A stretch of 64,000 nucleotides of DNA, from contig NZ_VKKZ01000019.1 of the NCBI RefSeq assembly GCF_008271745.1, forward strand, positions 558,001 to 622,000, written 5' to 3'. Source of the stretch: Rufibacter glacialis. GTDB lineage: Bacteria; Bacteroidota; Bacteroidia; Cytophagales; Hymenobacteraceae. Below, in pieces: positions 51,762-60,261 of the stretch. Numbering within the stretch: the stretch's first letter is position 1; each line of letters starts with the position of its first letter. The translations under genes and the position numbers were made by a program. The notes below the pieces were generated by a model. The model was not told the origin of the DNA, ran no database searches, and saw only the letters and a program-made list of their open reading frames with translations.

Positions 51762-52697
51762 ATGAAACGCAGGGAATTTATAAAGAGTACCTTAGCAGGA
51801 ACGGCAGGTTTGGCGGTGGTGGGGCTGCCCAGTCTGGCCTTTGGCGCTTCTACCCCCATCAAACTCACCATTCTGCACACCAATGACATGCACTCCCGCA
51901 TTGATCCCTTCCCCAACGACGGGCGCAAGAACGGAGGCCTGGGCGGAATGGCCCGCCGGGCCACGCTGGTCAAGCAGATCAGGGCGCAGGAGCCTAACGT
52001 ACTGTTGCTAGACGCCGGAGACATTTGGCAGGGTACGCCCTATTTCAACTTCTTTGGCGGCGAGCTGGAGTATAAACTCATGAGCCAGATGGGGTATGAT
52101 GCCGCCACGCTGGGCAACCATGACTTTGATAACGGCCTGGAAGGCTTGCAGAAGCAATTGCCCCACGCCAGTTTCCCGTTCCTGATTGCCAATTATGACT
52201 TCTCAGGCTCTATCTTGAAAGACCGCTTCAAGCCCTATAAGGTATTTGTGAAGGAAGGTGTGAGGGTAGGGGTCTTTGGGTTGGGCATCCAGCTGGCGGG
52301 ATTGGTGGCCGACACCCACTACGCCGGGGTAAAGTATCTGGATCCCGTGGCCACCGCCCAGAAAATGGTGAAAGCCCTGCGCGAAGAGGAGAAAGCCGAT
52401 CTGGTGATTTGCCTGTCGCACTTAGGGTATAAGTACGAATCTGAGAGGATTGATGACCGCAAACTGGCAACGCAAGTGAGCGGCATGGACCTGATCATTG
52501 GGGGCCACACGCATACGTTCCTGGACGAGCCGGAAAAGATCACCCACGCCAGCGGCCATGAGACCCTGGTGAACCAGGTAGGCTGGTCAGGCATCAATTT
52601 GGGCCGGATTGACTTTTCCTTTGACCGGAAATCGAAAACAAAAACCGCCACCACCGCCTCAGTTCTGCCATTGAATGGGGGTGTCAGAATTTCATAA
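51762..52697 (+). CDS. Metallophosphatase (5'-nucleotidase catalytic domain)
   Basis: A 311-residue exported enzyme with a twin-arginine-like signal (KRREFIKSTLAGTAGLAVVGLPSLAFG). The dinuclear metal site is visible: ILHTNDMHS, LDAGDIWQGTP, LGNHDFDNG and GGHTHTF. It matches the catalytic half of 5'-nucleotidase/UDP-sugar hydrolases; the binding domain is on the preceding gene, and together they form the split enzyme. Reaction: phosphate release from nucleotides, probably in the periplasm for phosphate or nucleoside salvage. Confidence 0.88.
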   Translation: MKRREFIKSTLAGTAGLAVVGLPSLAFGASTPIKLTILHTNDMHSRIDPFPNDGRKNGGLGGMARRATLVKQIRAQEPNVLLLDAGDIWQGTPYFNFFGGELEYKLMSQMGYDAATLGNHDFDNGLEGLQKQLPHASFPFLIANYDFSGSILKDRFKPYKVFVKEGVRVGVFGLGIQLAGLVADTHYAGVKYLDPVATAQKMVKALREEEKADLVICLSHLGYKYESERIDDRKLATQVSGMDLIIGGHTHTFLDEPEKITHASGHETLVNQVGWSGINLGRIDFSFDRKSKTKTATTASVLPLNGGVRIS

Positions 52698-52787
52698 GGT
52701 TCAAGTTTTTTGTTCAAGAGTTTTTTTCCATTTTTGTAACCCCCTCAAGAATTTGACACTCAATATAACGGCGGATTGGAAGAAGCG

Positions 52788-54218
52788 ATGTTAATGATAA
52801 AGGACTGTACTACCGTCTGGCATAACTGTTTACAGGTTATCAAGGACAACATAGGAGAGCAGAGCTACAAGACGTGGTTCGAGCCAATCGTGCCTTTGTC
52901 ATTGGCGAACAACGTGCTGACCATTCAGGTACCCAGCCAGTTCTTCTATGAGTGGCTGGAGGAGCATTACGTGGGCCTGCTCAAGAAAGTGGTGTTCCAG
53001 GAACTGGGCTCAGAAGGCCGCCTGGAATACTCCATCATCGTGGACCAGGGCAATGACCACAGCAAGCCCCAAACGGTGAATATCCCTACCAAGAAGGTGC
53101 CTACCGCCGTGGCCAACTCCTACAGCCCTGAGCGCAGCTTCCTCAAGAACCCGTTTGAGTCCAAAGCCATTGACCGGCACTTCTTCAACTCGCAGCTGAA
53201 CCAGAGCTACACGTTTGAGAACTACATAGAGGGCGACTGCAACCGCCTGGCCCGTTCTGCGGGGTACGCGGTGGCCAACAAGCCAGGCACTACCTCCTTT
53301 AACCCGTTAATGGTGTATGGCGGCGTAGGGTTGGGCAAGACCCACCTGGTGCAGGCCATCGGTAACCACATCAAAGGCAATAACCCAGACAAGTTCGTGC
53401 TGTACGTGTCTTCTGAGAAATTCGTGAACCAGTTCATTGAATCTGTGAAGACCAACAGCGTGCAGGATTTCGCCAATTTCTACCTGCTGGTAGACATTCT
53501 CATCATTGATGACGTGCAGTTCCTGAGCGGAAAAGACAAAACCCAGGAGATGTTCTTCCACATCTTCAACCACCTGCACCAGAGCGGCAAGCAGATTGTG
53601 ATGACCTCAGACTGTCCGCCCCGTGACCTGAAAGGCCTGGAGGAGCGCCTGCTGTCCCGCTTCAAGTGGGGCCTCACTGCCGATTTGCAGAGCCCGGATT
53701 TTGAGACCCGTATGGCCATCATCCAGAAGAAGATGCAGAGCGACGGGATCCACATCCCTGACAACGTGATTGAATACCTAGCCTACAGCGTAGATACCAA
53801 CGTGCGGGAACTGGAAGGGGTGTTGATTTCGTTAATAGCGCAGTCCTCCTTGAACCGCAAAGAGATTGACCTGGAACTGGCCAAAGCCGCCCTGAAACAC
53901 ATCATTGAAGATGTGGAGACGGAGGTGAACCTTGACTTTATCCAGAAAACGGTGGCGGAGTACTTCCAGGTAAGCCTGGACTCCCTCAAAGCCAAAACCC
54001 GCAAGAAAGAGATTGTGACCGCCCGCCAGGTGGCCATGTACTTCGCCAAAGAATACACCAGCCATTCTCTCAAATCAATCGGGTACCATTTTGGGGGCCG
54101 CGACCATTCTACCGTGATCCACTCGGTACAGACGGTCTCTGACTTGATTGATACCGACAAGAAATTCAAGGCTTCTATTCAGGAGCTGCAGAAGAAGTTC
54201 AAGGTGAAGGCGGTTTAA
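52788..54218 (+). CDS. dnaA: Chromosomal replication initiator protein DnaA
   Basis: AAA+ initiator of chromosome replication (476 residues from 52788). The N-terminal domain I (WHNCLQVIKDNIGEQSYKTWFEPI), Walker A GGVGLGKTHLVQ (about 178-189), Walker B ILIIDDVQFLSGK and the C-terminal DnaA-box-binding helix (SIGYHFGGRDHSTVIHSVQ) are all present. ATGs at 52788 and 52794 are both possible; a TTG at 52776 is less likely. No dnaN, recF or DnaA-box cluster adjoins it here. Confidence 0.96.
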   Translation: MLMIKDCTTVWHNCLQVIKDNIGEQSYKTWFEPIVPLSLANNVLTIQVPSQFFYEWLEEHYVGLLKKVVFQELGSEGRLEYSIIVDQGNDHSKPQTVNIPTKKVPTAVANSYSPERSFLKNPFESKAIDRHFFNSQLNQSYTFENYIEGDCNRLARSAGYAVANKPGTTSFNPLMVYGGVGLGKTHLVQAIGNHIKGNNPDKFVLYVSSEKFVNQFIESVKTNSVQDFANFYLLVDILIIDDVQFLSGKDKTQEMFFHIFNHLHQSGKQIVMTSDCPPRDLKGLEERLLSRFKWGLTADLQSPDFETRMAIIQKKMQSDGIHIPDNVIEYLAYSVDTNVRELEGVLISLIAQSSLNRKEIDLELAKAALKHIIEDVETEVNLDFIQKTVAEYFQVSLDSLKAKTRKKEIVTARQVAMYFAKEYTSHSLKSIGYHFGGRDHSTVIHSVQTVSDLIDTDKKFKASIQELQKKFKVKAV

Positions 54219-54241
54219 CAACGCGTTTTCTCTTACACCCT

Positions 54242-54691
54242 ATGATTTCAAAAAAAGCCAAGTACGCCCTCAAAGCGCTTTTGTATTTAGCGAAGCAGCA
54301 AGATCGCGGCCTGGTGCTTATCTCTGAGATTGCCGCCGCAGAGCGAATCCCTCGTAAATTCCTGGAAGCCATTCTGGTAGACCTCAAGGTGCAGCAGATC
54401 GTGCAAAGCACCCGCGGCAAGAACGGCGGCTACACCCTGGTGAAAGACCCGGCCCAGATCTCCGTGGGCAACGTGATCAGGATGGTAGACGGCCCGCTGG
54501 CCCCAGTGCACTGCGTGAGCCACCTCTATTACCGCAAGTGCGAAGAGTGCGTAGACGAGGCCACCTGCGAGATACGCCTGCTCATGAAGCGCGTGCGCGA
54601 TGCCACCTGTGACATTCTGGACACCACCTTTCTGGCTGATTTCTCCAAAGTAACCGCCCTGGTGGTAGAGGAGGAAGCCAACCAGATCTAA
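54242..54691 (+). CDS. Rrf2 family transcriptional regulator
   Basis: Winged-helix regulator of 149 residues with the Rrf2 N-terminus (SKKAKYALKALLYLAKQQ), ISEIAAAERIPRKFLEAILVDLK and RGKNGGYTLVKDP (wing). The cysteines C91, C100, C103, C109 and C123 could bind a [2Fe-2S] cluster, but spacing differs from IscR (C-x5-C-x5-C), so the sensed signal is open. It begins 23 bp after dnaA. Targets unknown; a nearby peroxiredoxin gene invites an oxidative-stress role, which is only a guess. Confidence 0.85.
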   Translation: MISKKAKYALKALLYLAKQQDRGLVLISEIAAAERIPRKFLEAILVDLKVQQIVQSTRGKNGGYTLVKDPAQISVGNVIRMVDGPLAPVHCVSHLYYRKCEECVDEATCEIRLLMKRVRDATCDILDTTFLADFSKVTALVVEEEANQI

Positions 54692-54710
54692 GTTCCTATT
54701 TTCATTTTAG

Positions 54711-54743
54711 GGCTGTTTTAACCAAACTAAGGTTAAAACAGCC
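54711..54743 (+). terminator. Terminator of the Rrf2 gene, built on the dispersed repeat
   Basis: GGCTGTTTTAACC (54711-54723) pairs with GGTTAAAACAGCC (54731-54743), followed by a T run. The left part (TTTTAGGGCTGTTTTAA) is the dispersed-repeat left arm and core. Confidence 0.85.
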
Positions 54744-54792
54744 TTTTCTTTTATAGGCTATCCTGGGTGGTTTGCCATCTGTAATTTTCCCC

Positions 54793-54954
54793 TGTAGAGA
54801 CCAGGCACTGCCTTGTCTCTCACGCATTGCGGATTGGTTCTGCCGTTCCAGGTGCTGCTGGGGCTTGGTTTCACTAATGCAGGCTTGTTCCGGGGCATCA
54901 GAATGAAACGAGACCCTGCAGAAAAAAGAGACAAGGCAATGCCTGGTCTCTACC
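54793..54954. mobile_element. 162-bp element with GTAGAGAC palindromes as inverted ends (MITE-like)
   Basis: The left end (54794-54820, GTAGAGACCAGGCACTG...) and right end (54927-54953, ...GTCTCTAC) are inverted copies of the same palindrome, differing at about two positions. The interior has no gene. Two solitary copies occur at 35172 and 47166. Confidence 0.6.
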
Positions 54955-54955
54955 A

Positions 54956-55302
54956 TTTGTAAATGCCTGACTTAACGGACTCATCAGACCTGCAGATCTG
55001 CCTTTTCAGCCCACCAAGCCATTTTAACCTTGTTTTCCAGAAGAAGGCCATAAAAGGAAACCACGTTGGCGGCTACAGCAGGGAAACTGCGGAACTTAGC
55101 GACGAAACCTACTTTCTATTATCAACTTGCTAATTATATTCCTGAGGGGTTGGATTTACCGCAATTGGTTTCTTTATTTGTCTACTTCATCTATAGAGAT
55201 TCTTTCGCAGTTATAGAGTTGAACAGCTATAGAGATGCCTCTCATGGTGGAGCAGCATACGTCCTTTGGCACCTACTTTTCCAATTTTAAGCAATAAACA
55301 TT
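54956..55302. other. Non-coding gap before the 1-Cys peroxiredoxin gene
   Basis: The first part holds a dispersed-repeat copy (55022-55057). A frame at 55066-55290 starts only with TTG, is A/T-richer than its neighbours and has no recognisable feature; it is not called. Confidence 0.4.
55022..55057. repeat. Dispersed palindromic repeat, copy
   Basis: TTTTAACCTTGTTTTCCAG, AAGAAGGCCATAAAAGG: core and right arm good. Confidence 0.45.
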
Positions 55303-55941
55303 ATGGCATTACGATTAGGCGACATCGCCCCTGATTTCACGGCAGAGACCTCTGAAGGCACCATCAATTTCCATGAGTGGATTGGCGAAGGCTGGGCAGT
55401 CCTATTTTCGCACCCTAGTGACTATACCCCGGTCTGCACCACAGAGCTAGGGGCGGTAGCCCGCATCAAAGATGAGTTTGACCGCCGCAACGTGAAAGTG
55501 GCAGCCTTGAGTGTTGACCCTATTGATTCCCACCACGGCTGGATCCAGGACATCAATGAGACGCAGAACACCACGGTGAATTTTCCCATCATTGCTGACC
55601 CAGACCGCCAAGTGTCTGACCTGTATGACATGATCCACCCTAATGCCAGTGATACCTTTACGGTGCGGTCTGTGTTCATCATAGGCCCAGACAAGAAAGT
55701 AAAGCTGATCTTCACCTATCCGGCGTCTACGGGGCGTAATTTCGCGGAGATCCTGCGGGTGATAGATTCTTTACAGTTGACGGCCCATCACAGCGTGGCC
55801 ACGCCCGCCAACTGGGAAAATGGTCAGGAGTGCGTGATCCTGCCTTCTGTGAAGGCCGAGGAACTGGAAGCCAAATTCCCCAAAGGGCACCGGGTGATCA
55901 AGCCGTACCTGAAGATGACGCCGCAGCCGAACTTAAACTAA
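55303..55941 (+). CDS. 1-Cys peroxiredoxin (Prx6 type)
   Basis: Peroxidase of 212 residues. FSHPSDYTPVCTTELG holds the peroxidatic cysteine C45; ALSVDPIDSHHGWIQDIN and the long C-terminal extension (TPANWENGQECVILPSVKAEELEAKFPKGHRVIKPYLKMTPQP) are typical of the Prx6 class. A second cysteine occurs near 177 in ECVILP, so a resolving role cannot be excluded. Monocistronic, followed by a perfect bidirectional hairpin. Confidence 0.94.
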   Translation: MALRLGDIAPDFTAETSEGTINFHEWIGEGWAVLFSHPSDYTPVCTTELGAVARIKDEFDRRNVKVAALSVDPIDSHHGWIQDINETQNTTVNFPIIADPDRQVSDLYDMIHPNASDTFTVRSVFIIGPDKKVKLIFTYPASTGRNFAEILRVIDSLQLTAHHSVATPANWENGQECVILPSVKAEELEAKFPKGHRVIKPYLKMTPQPNLN

Positions 55942-55975
55942 GCATTATCTTTGCCTGGTTCGGGAAATCTGCCCG

Positions 55976-56033
55976 AGCCATCAAACCAAAAAGGGCCCTT
56001 CTGCAAAGAAGGGCCCTTTTTGGTTTGATGGCT
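55976..56033. terminator. 27-bp perfect hairpin with GCAA tetraloop
   Basis: Arms 55976-56002 and 56007-56033 are exact reverse complements and enclose a GNRA-type GCAA loop. The hairpin separates the convergent 1-Cys peroxiredoxin and PH-like membrane protein genes and should terminate both. Confidence 0.92.
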
Positions 56034-56043
56034 TTTAAACCGT

Positions 56044-56541
56044 TTATCTTTTTGGAGTCGCTGTCAGGTCGGTGACCGGAATGGCGTGTTTATCGGCTAT
56101 TTCCTGTATTTTCTCCTTCACCAGGCGTTGGCTTTTGCGGTTGCTGATCAACTTCAGGTTTACCTGGCATTTGCTGCCGTTGCGCATGCTGAATTTAGCC
56201 AACCCGTTGTTGATGGTAATGCCGGTGACATCTTGCAGGTAAATGGCGGTCTTCTTTTTGAAGTGCCCCCGCTTTTCCACCACGTAGGCCGGCGTGATCT
56301 CCAGGTAAGACTGCGTCCCGAACAAGCCCGTGTTCTGGGCCAGGATGAACAACAGGTACCCAAAAGCCAGAATCAGGAACACGTAATGGATGAAATGACG
56401 GTCGTTAGCGGAGTTGGTAGGCTCCGTGAAAATAAGAAACAACCCATAGGTCATCCACAGCAGCACCAAAGCCAACTGCACCCCGAAGGAAATTTTGTGG
56501 TCACGTGACGGCCGCAACCCAACCCTAGCCAATGATCTCAT
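56044..56541 (-). CDS. Two-helix membrane protein with PH-like C-terminal domain
   Basis: A 165-residue protein with two hydrophobic helices (about 20-39, FGVQLALVLLWMTYGLFLIF; 50-66, IHYVFLILAFGYLLFIL) and a cytosolic strand-rich tail (YLEITPAYVVEKRGHFKKKTAIYLQDVTGITI...) that looks like a bacterial PH-type domain. Function unknown. The promoter box TATCTTTG is at 56559-56566. Confidence 0.72.
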   Translation of the reverse strand: MRSLARVGLRPSRDHKISFGVQLALVLLWMTYGLFLIFTEPTNSANDRHFIHYVFLILAFGYLLFILAQNTGLFGTQSYLEITPAYVVEKRGHFKKKTAIYLQDVTGITINNGLAKFSMRNGSKCQVNLKLISNRKSQRLVKEKIQEIADKHAIPVTDLTATPKR

Positions 56542-56558
56542 GCAATAAAAGTATTCGG

Positions 56559-56566
56559 CAAAGATA
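56559..56566 (-). promoter_or_regulatory. -7 box for the PH-like membrane protein gene
   Basis: The minus strand reads TATCTTTG, exact to TAnnTTTG, 18 bp upstream of the ATG. Confidence 0.5.
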
Positions 56567-56603
56567 GTGAAATTTTAATACTGGTTTAAAGCCTTTCCCC
56601 AGC

Positions 56604-57038
56604 TTAGGCGCCTTTCAGCGTCGCCTTGAGCGTCATCTCCGGTACAGAGGCCAAGGCCCGGGAGATAGGGCAGCCCTCTTTGGCCTTCTGGGCCAGCTGC
56701 TGCAGTTCCTCGTCAGACAGACCCGGGGCCTCCACCTCGGTGGTCAAATCAATCTTCTTGATGAACGGTCCGTTGTCTTGCCCCAGGTGCACCTTGGCCT
56801 GGGTTCTCACCGAGATCGCCTTTTTGCCGGCTCCCTCCAGCAGGCTGCTCAGGAACATGGAGAAGCAGCCTGCGTGGGCGGCGCCTACCAGTTCTTCAGG
56901 GTTAGTGCCGGTCACGTCTTCCTCAAAGCGGGTACCAAAGGAGTAGCGGGCGTCTAGCGTGCCGCTTTGGGTGGAAACAGTTCCTTTTCCGTCTTTCAGG
57001 CCACCTTGCCAGATGCCTGTACCTGTGTTATTTGCCAT
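56604..57038 (-). CDS. OsmC family peroxiredoxin-like protein
   Basis: A 144-residue OsmC protein that reduces organic hydroperoxides through two cysteines: C58 in AHAGCFSMFL and C123 in EGCPISRAL. GTGIWQGGLKDGKGTVSTQSGTL and PEELVGAAHAG are family hallmarks. The length is typical of OsmC rather than Ohr. Third peroxide-detoxifying protein in the window after the two peroxiredoxins, but not in their operons. Confidence 0.92.
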   Translation of the reverse strand: MANNTGTGIWQGGLKDGKGTVSTQSGTLDARYSFGTRFEEDVTGTNPEELVGAAHAGCFSMFLSSLLEGAGKKAISVRTQAKVHLGQDNGPFIKKIDLTTEVEAPGLSDEELQQLAQKAKEGCPISRALASVPEMTLKATLKGA

Positions 57039-57275
57039 AGTTTTGGATGGTTGATGGGTTTGTGTAGTAGAAGGTACTATTTTTTAGGAGATTAAGTTTT
57101 GGCGGAAGATGGTTTTAGGACTTGTCTAAAGCCCAAATCCGTTCTTCTAAGGCGGTTACAAAGGGAAGGCACTTGGCAGGTTAATCTGTTATCGGTTATC
57201 CAACGGGCCCCGTAGTGGGAAGGCCGGCGCACTCAAATGGTTACCTCTTTTAAAATGCCTATAGGCGGTTTTTCC

Positions 57276-57310
57276 GTTTGGGTGGCCTTTTCCTGAAAAG
57301 CCACCCAAAC
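57276..57310. repeat. Dispersed palindromic repeat, copy with 11-bp arms
   Basis: GTTTGGGTGGC (57276-57286) and GCCACCCAAAC (57300-57310) flank CTTTTCCTGAAAA; arms differ from the consensus in sequence but are exactly complementary, showing compensatory change. Confidence 0.65.
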
Positions 57311-57352
57311 CCCTAATCTGGTCCTGCCCAATAGGAACTTCAGCAAGATTAT

Positions 57353-57360
57353 TATCTTTA
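57353..57360 (+). promoter_or_regulatory. -7-like box for the GH3 gene
   Basis: TATCTTTA, one mismatch from TAnnTTTG, 87 bp upstream. Confidence 0.3.
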
Positions 57361-57446
57361 CAGCTTCTCAAAGAGAGGAAGCCCCGCAATTTTTTAGAAT
57401 TAAAAGCAGATTCTTCCGTTTATTCAGATACAAGCATATTGACTAC

Positions 57447-58946
57447 ATGGGAATAAAAGCGCTCTTGAGTAAACCTATGGCCGCCTGGGTAGTGGCCCGC
57501 CAACAACGTTGGATGGAAGACCCCGCCCAGGCCCAGCAACAGGTTTTTGCGTCTATCGTCCGTGCCGCGGCTTCCACCGCTTTCGGGAAAGACCATTACT
57601 TCAAGGACGTGCAGACCCCGCAGGATTTGGCGCAAGCCGTACCCGTGCGCGACTACGAGGCGCTGCGCCCGTACTTTGACCGCCTGAAGGCCGGGGAGCG
57701 CGATGTGCTCTGGCCGGGCCTGCCCTTGTATTTCGCTAAAACCTCCGGCACCACCTCAGGCACCAAGTACATTCCCATTACCCAGGCTTCTATTCCCAAT
57801 CACATAAACGGGGCCAAAAACGCCCTCCTGAATTATATCCAGGAAACGGGCCGGTCTCAGTTTCTAGACGGTAAACTGATTTTCCTGAGCGGTAGTCCGG
57901 TTTTGGAGGAAGTGGCCGGTATCCATACCGGTCGGCTGTCGGGCATTGTAAACCACCATGTGCCGGGCTACCTGCGCACCAACCAGTTGCCCAGTTACCA
58001 AACCAATTGCATTGAGGACTGGGAAACCAAGCTGGATGCCATTGTGAACGAGACCATTGACCAGCGCATGACGCTCATCTCAGGCATTCCGCCCTGGGTG
58101 CAGATGTATTTTGACAAGATCATGTCGCGCACGGGCAAGCAGATCAAAGACGTGTTCCCAGACTTTAACCTGTTTGTGTACGGCGGTGTGAACTTTGCCC
58201 CCTATAAAACCAAGCTGCTGGACAGCATTGGCCGCCAGGTGGATTCCATAGAGACGTTTCCGGCCTCAGAGGGCTTTTTCGCGTTCCAGAACCGGCAGGA
58301 AGACCCCAGCCTGCTCTTGCTCGCCGACAGCGGTATTTTCTACGAATTCATTGCCGTGGAGGAGTTCTACCAGCCCAACCCGCGCCGCCTTACGCTGGCC
58401 GAGGTGAAGACCGGCGTCAATTACGCCCTCATCATCAGCAGCAACGCCGGGTTGTGGGGATATTCCATAGGCGACACCGTCAAGTTCACGTCCTTGTTCC
58501 CGCATAAACTAGTGGTGAGCGGCCGCCTGAAGCATTTTATCTCGGCCTTCGGGGAACACGTGATAGGAGAGGAGGTGGAAGGCGCCCTGCAAGATGCCAT
58601 GGCCGAGTTCCCGGAGGTGGCCGTGACCGAGTTCACCGTGGCGCCTTACGTAGACCAGGGCAACGGCCCTTCGTACCATGAATGGCTTATTGCCTTTGAC
58701 TCGCCGCCGCATGACCTGGAACGGTTCGCCAAATCCCTAAACTGGCACCTGCGCAAACGCAATACCTATTATGATGACCTTATCTCAGGTAACATCCTGG
58801 CCACGTTGAAGGTGACTCCCTTGCCGCCCAATGCCTTTCAGCAGTACATGAAACGGCAGGGCAAGCTGGGGGGGCAGAACAAAGTGCCCCGGCTAAGCAA
58901 TGATCGTACCCTGGCCAATGGCTTGCTGGAAGCCCTGCAGGTTTAA
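57447..58946 (+). CDS. GH3 family adenylate-forming protein
   Basis: Protein of 499 residues of the GH3/auxin-responsive superfamily, in which plant members conjugate amino acids to acyl acids. ATP-binding motif FAKTSGTTSGTKYIPIT (about 100-116), FPDFNLFVYGGVNFAPY, FPASEGFFAFQ and GLWGYSIGDTVKFTSL are visible; the C-terminal domain contains HLRKRNTYYDDL. In Bacteroidota the substrate is unknown. The downstream CNNM/CorC gene follows by 24 bp, so they may be cotranscribed. Confidence 0.92.
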   Translation: MGIKALLSKPMAAWVVARQQRWMEDPAQAQQQVFASIVRAAASTAFGKDHYFKDVQTPQDLAQAVPVRDYEALRPYFDRLKAGERDVLWPGLPLYFAKTSGTTSGTKYIPITQASIPNHINGAKNALLNYIQETGRSQFLDGKLIFLSGSPVLEEVAGIHTGRLSGIVNHHVPGYLRTNQLPSYQTNCIEDWETKLDAIVNETIDQRMTLISGIPPWVQMYFDKIMSRTGKQIKDVFPDFNLFVYGGVNFAPYKTKLLDSIGRQVDSIETFPASEGFFAFQNRQEDPSLLLLADSGIFYEFIAVEEFYQPNPRRLTLAEVKTGVNYALIISSNAGLWGYSIGDTVKFTSLFPHKLVVSGRLKHFISAFGEHVIGEEVEGALQDAMAEFPEVAVTEFTVAPYVDQGNGPSYHEWLIAFDSPPHDLERFAKSLNWHLRKRNTYYDDLISGNILATLKVTPLPPNAFQQYMKRQGKLGGQNKVPRLSNDRTLANGLLEALQV

Positions 58947-58970
58947 GCCTTTTCCCTTTTCAAACCACCC

Positions 58971-60254
58971 ATGGAAATATTGATTTTAGTGATTCTTACC
59001 TTGTTGAACGGCTTTTTCGCCCTGTCAGAGATCTCCATCATCTCGGTGAGGAAAGACAGGATGAAGCGCAAAGCCCAGGAAGGGAATAAAAACGCCCAGG
59101 TAGTGCTAGACCTGCTGGAGGAGCCGGAGGATTTCCTGTCGGCGGTGCAGGTGGGCATCACCTTGATTGGGGTGGTGTTGGGTGCCTATGGCGGGGCCGC
59201 CCTCTCAGATGACATGCGCGTGGTGCTGGAGCAGGTGGCGTTTCTGGCCCCTTATGCCCAAACCTTGTCCATTGTGATTGTTATTGGCCTAATCACCTAT
59301 TTCTCCATTGTGATTGGGGAATTGATTCCTAAGACGCTGGCCATGGGCAACAGTGAGGCCATTGCGCTGTTTGTAGCTCCCATTATCAAAATCTTCACCA
59401 AACTGACCCTTCCGCTGGTCAAGCTGCTCTCCGCCTCTACCAACGTGGTCATCAAGCTGCTGCGAATCAAAGAGCCCGAAGAAGAGAAGATGTCTGAGGA
59501 GGAACTGCGGCAGATCATCAAAACCGCTGGCCGTCAGGGCGTTCTGGCCAAAGAAGAGACGGACCTGCACCAGAATATCTTCCATTATGCCGCGCAGAAG
59601 GCCAAGCACCTCAAAACCCACCGCATGGAGGTAGAGTGGGTGAGCCTGCAAGACACCCCGGAGGAGATCAACGCCAAAATCCAACGCAGCGCCCACTCCA
59701 AGTTCCCGGTGTATGACCGCGCACCCGACCAGGTGCTGGGTATTCTGAACGCGAAAGACTTCTATGAGAACCTGCTGAACGAGCGGATGCCCCTGACCTC
59801 CATTCTCAAGGAGCCATTGTTCGTGCCCGAGACCATGTATGCCAACACGGTGCTGAACCTGTTCAAAAAGCACAAAGTCTACATGGGCATAGTGGTAGAT
59901 GAGTTTGGGTCGGTGGAAGGGATTGTGACCCTGCATGACCTGCTGGAAGCCATTGTAGGTGACATCCCTGACCTGGACGAAGAGCAGGAAACCCTCTTTG
60001 TGCCCCGCGCCGACCATTCTTACCTGGTCAGCGGGTCCATTCCCATCCGGGAACTGAACCGGAAACTGAAACGCGAGTTCATCAAAAAAGACCCCTCGGA
60101 GTATGAGACCCTGGCTGGCTTCGTGCTGCACCACCTGAACCGGATTCCCGCCACCGGTGAAACCTTCCTGTACAACGGCGTGGAGGTAGAGGTGGTGGAC
60201 CTGGACGGCAGCAAGATTGACAAACTCCTCCTGAAAGAAGTGCTCCTGAAGTAG
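58971..60254 (+). CDS. CNNM/CorC-type membrane protein (hemolysin family)
   Basis: A 427-residue protein with a DUF21 (CNNM) transmembrane domain (three to four helices in the first ~150 residues: ILILVILTLLNGFFALSEISIISVRKDRMK, GITLIGVVLGAYGG), a CBS pair (about 200-320: HRMEVEWVSLQDTPEEI, VYMGIVVDEFGSVEGIVTLHDLLEAIVGDI) and a C-terminal CorC/HlyC domain. Members are linked to Mg2+ or Co2+ efflux rather than haemolysis. Confidence 0.93.
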   Translation: MEILILVILTLLNGFFALSEISIISVRKDRMKRKAQEGNKNAQVVLDLLEEPEDFLSAVQVGITLIGVVLGAYGGAALSDDMRVVLEQVAFLAPYAQTLSIVIVIGLITYFSIVIGELIPKTLAMGNSEAIALFVAPIIKIFTKLTLPLVKLLSASTNVVIKLLRIKEPEEEKMSEEELRQIIKTAGRQGVLAKEETDLHQNIFHYAAQKAKHLKTHRMEVEWVSLQDTPEEINAKIQRSAHSKFPVYDRAPDQVLGILNAKDFYENLLNERMPLTSILKEPLFVPETMYANTVLNLFKKHKVYMGIVVDEFGSVEGIVTLHDLLEAIVGDIPDLDEEQETLFVPRADHSYLVSGSIPIRELNRKLKREFIKKDPSEYETLAGFVLHHLNRIPATGETFLYNGVEVEVVDLDGSKIDKLLLKEVLLK

Positions 60255-60261
60255 AAGGTTG

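Larger units (their letters stand above)
57039..57446. other. Divergent gap between OsmC and GH3 genes
   Basis: About 400 bp without a gene. It contains a dispersed-repeat copy (57276-57310) and a TATCTTTA box for the GH3 gene (57353-57360). Confidence 0.45.

Noticed and set aside
52698-52787. Replication origin next to dnaA
   Set aside because: No cluster of DnaA boxes or A/T-rich unwinding element was seen, and dnaN/recF are absent.
55066-55290. 74-codon plus-strand frame before the 1-Cys peroxiredoxin gene
   Set aside because: Only a TTG start, A/T-rich and without homology signs; more likely a leader.
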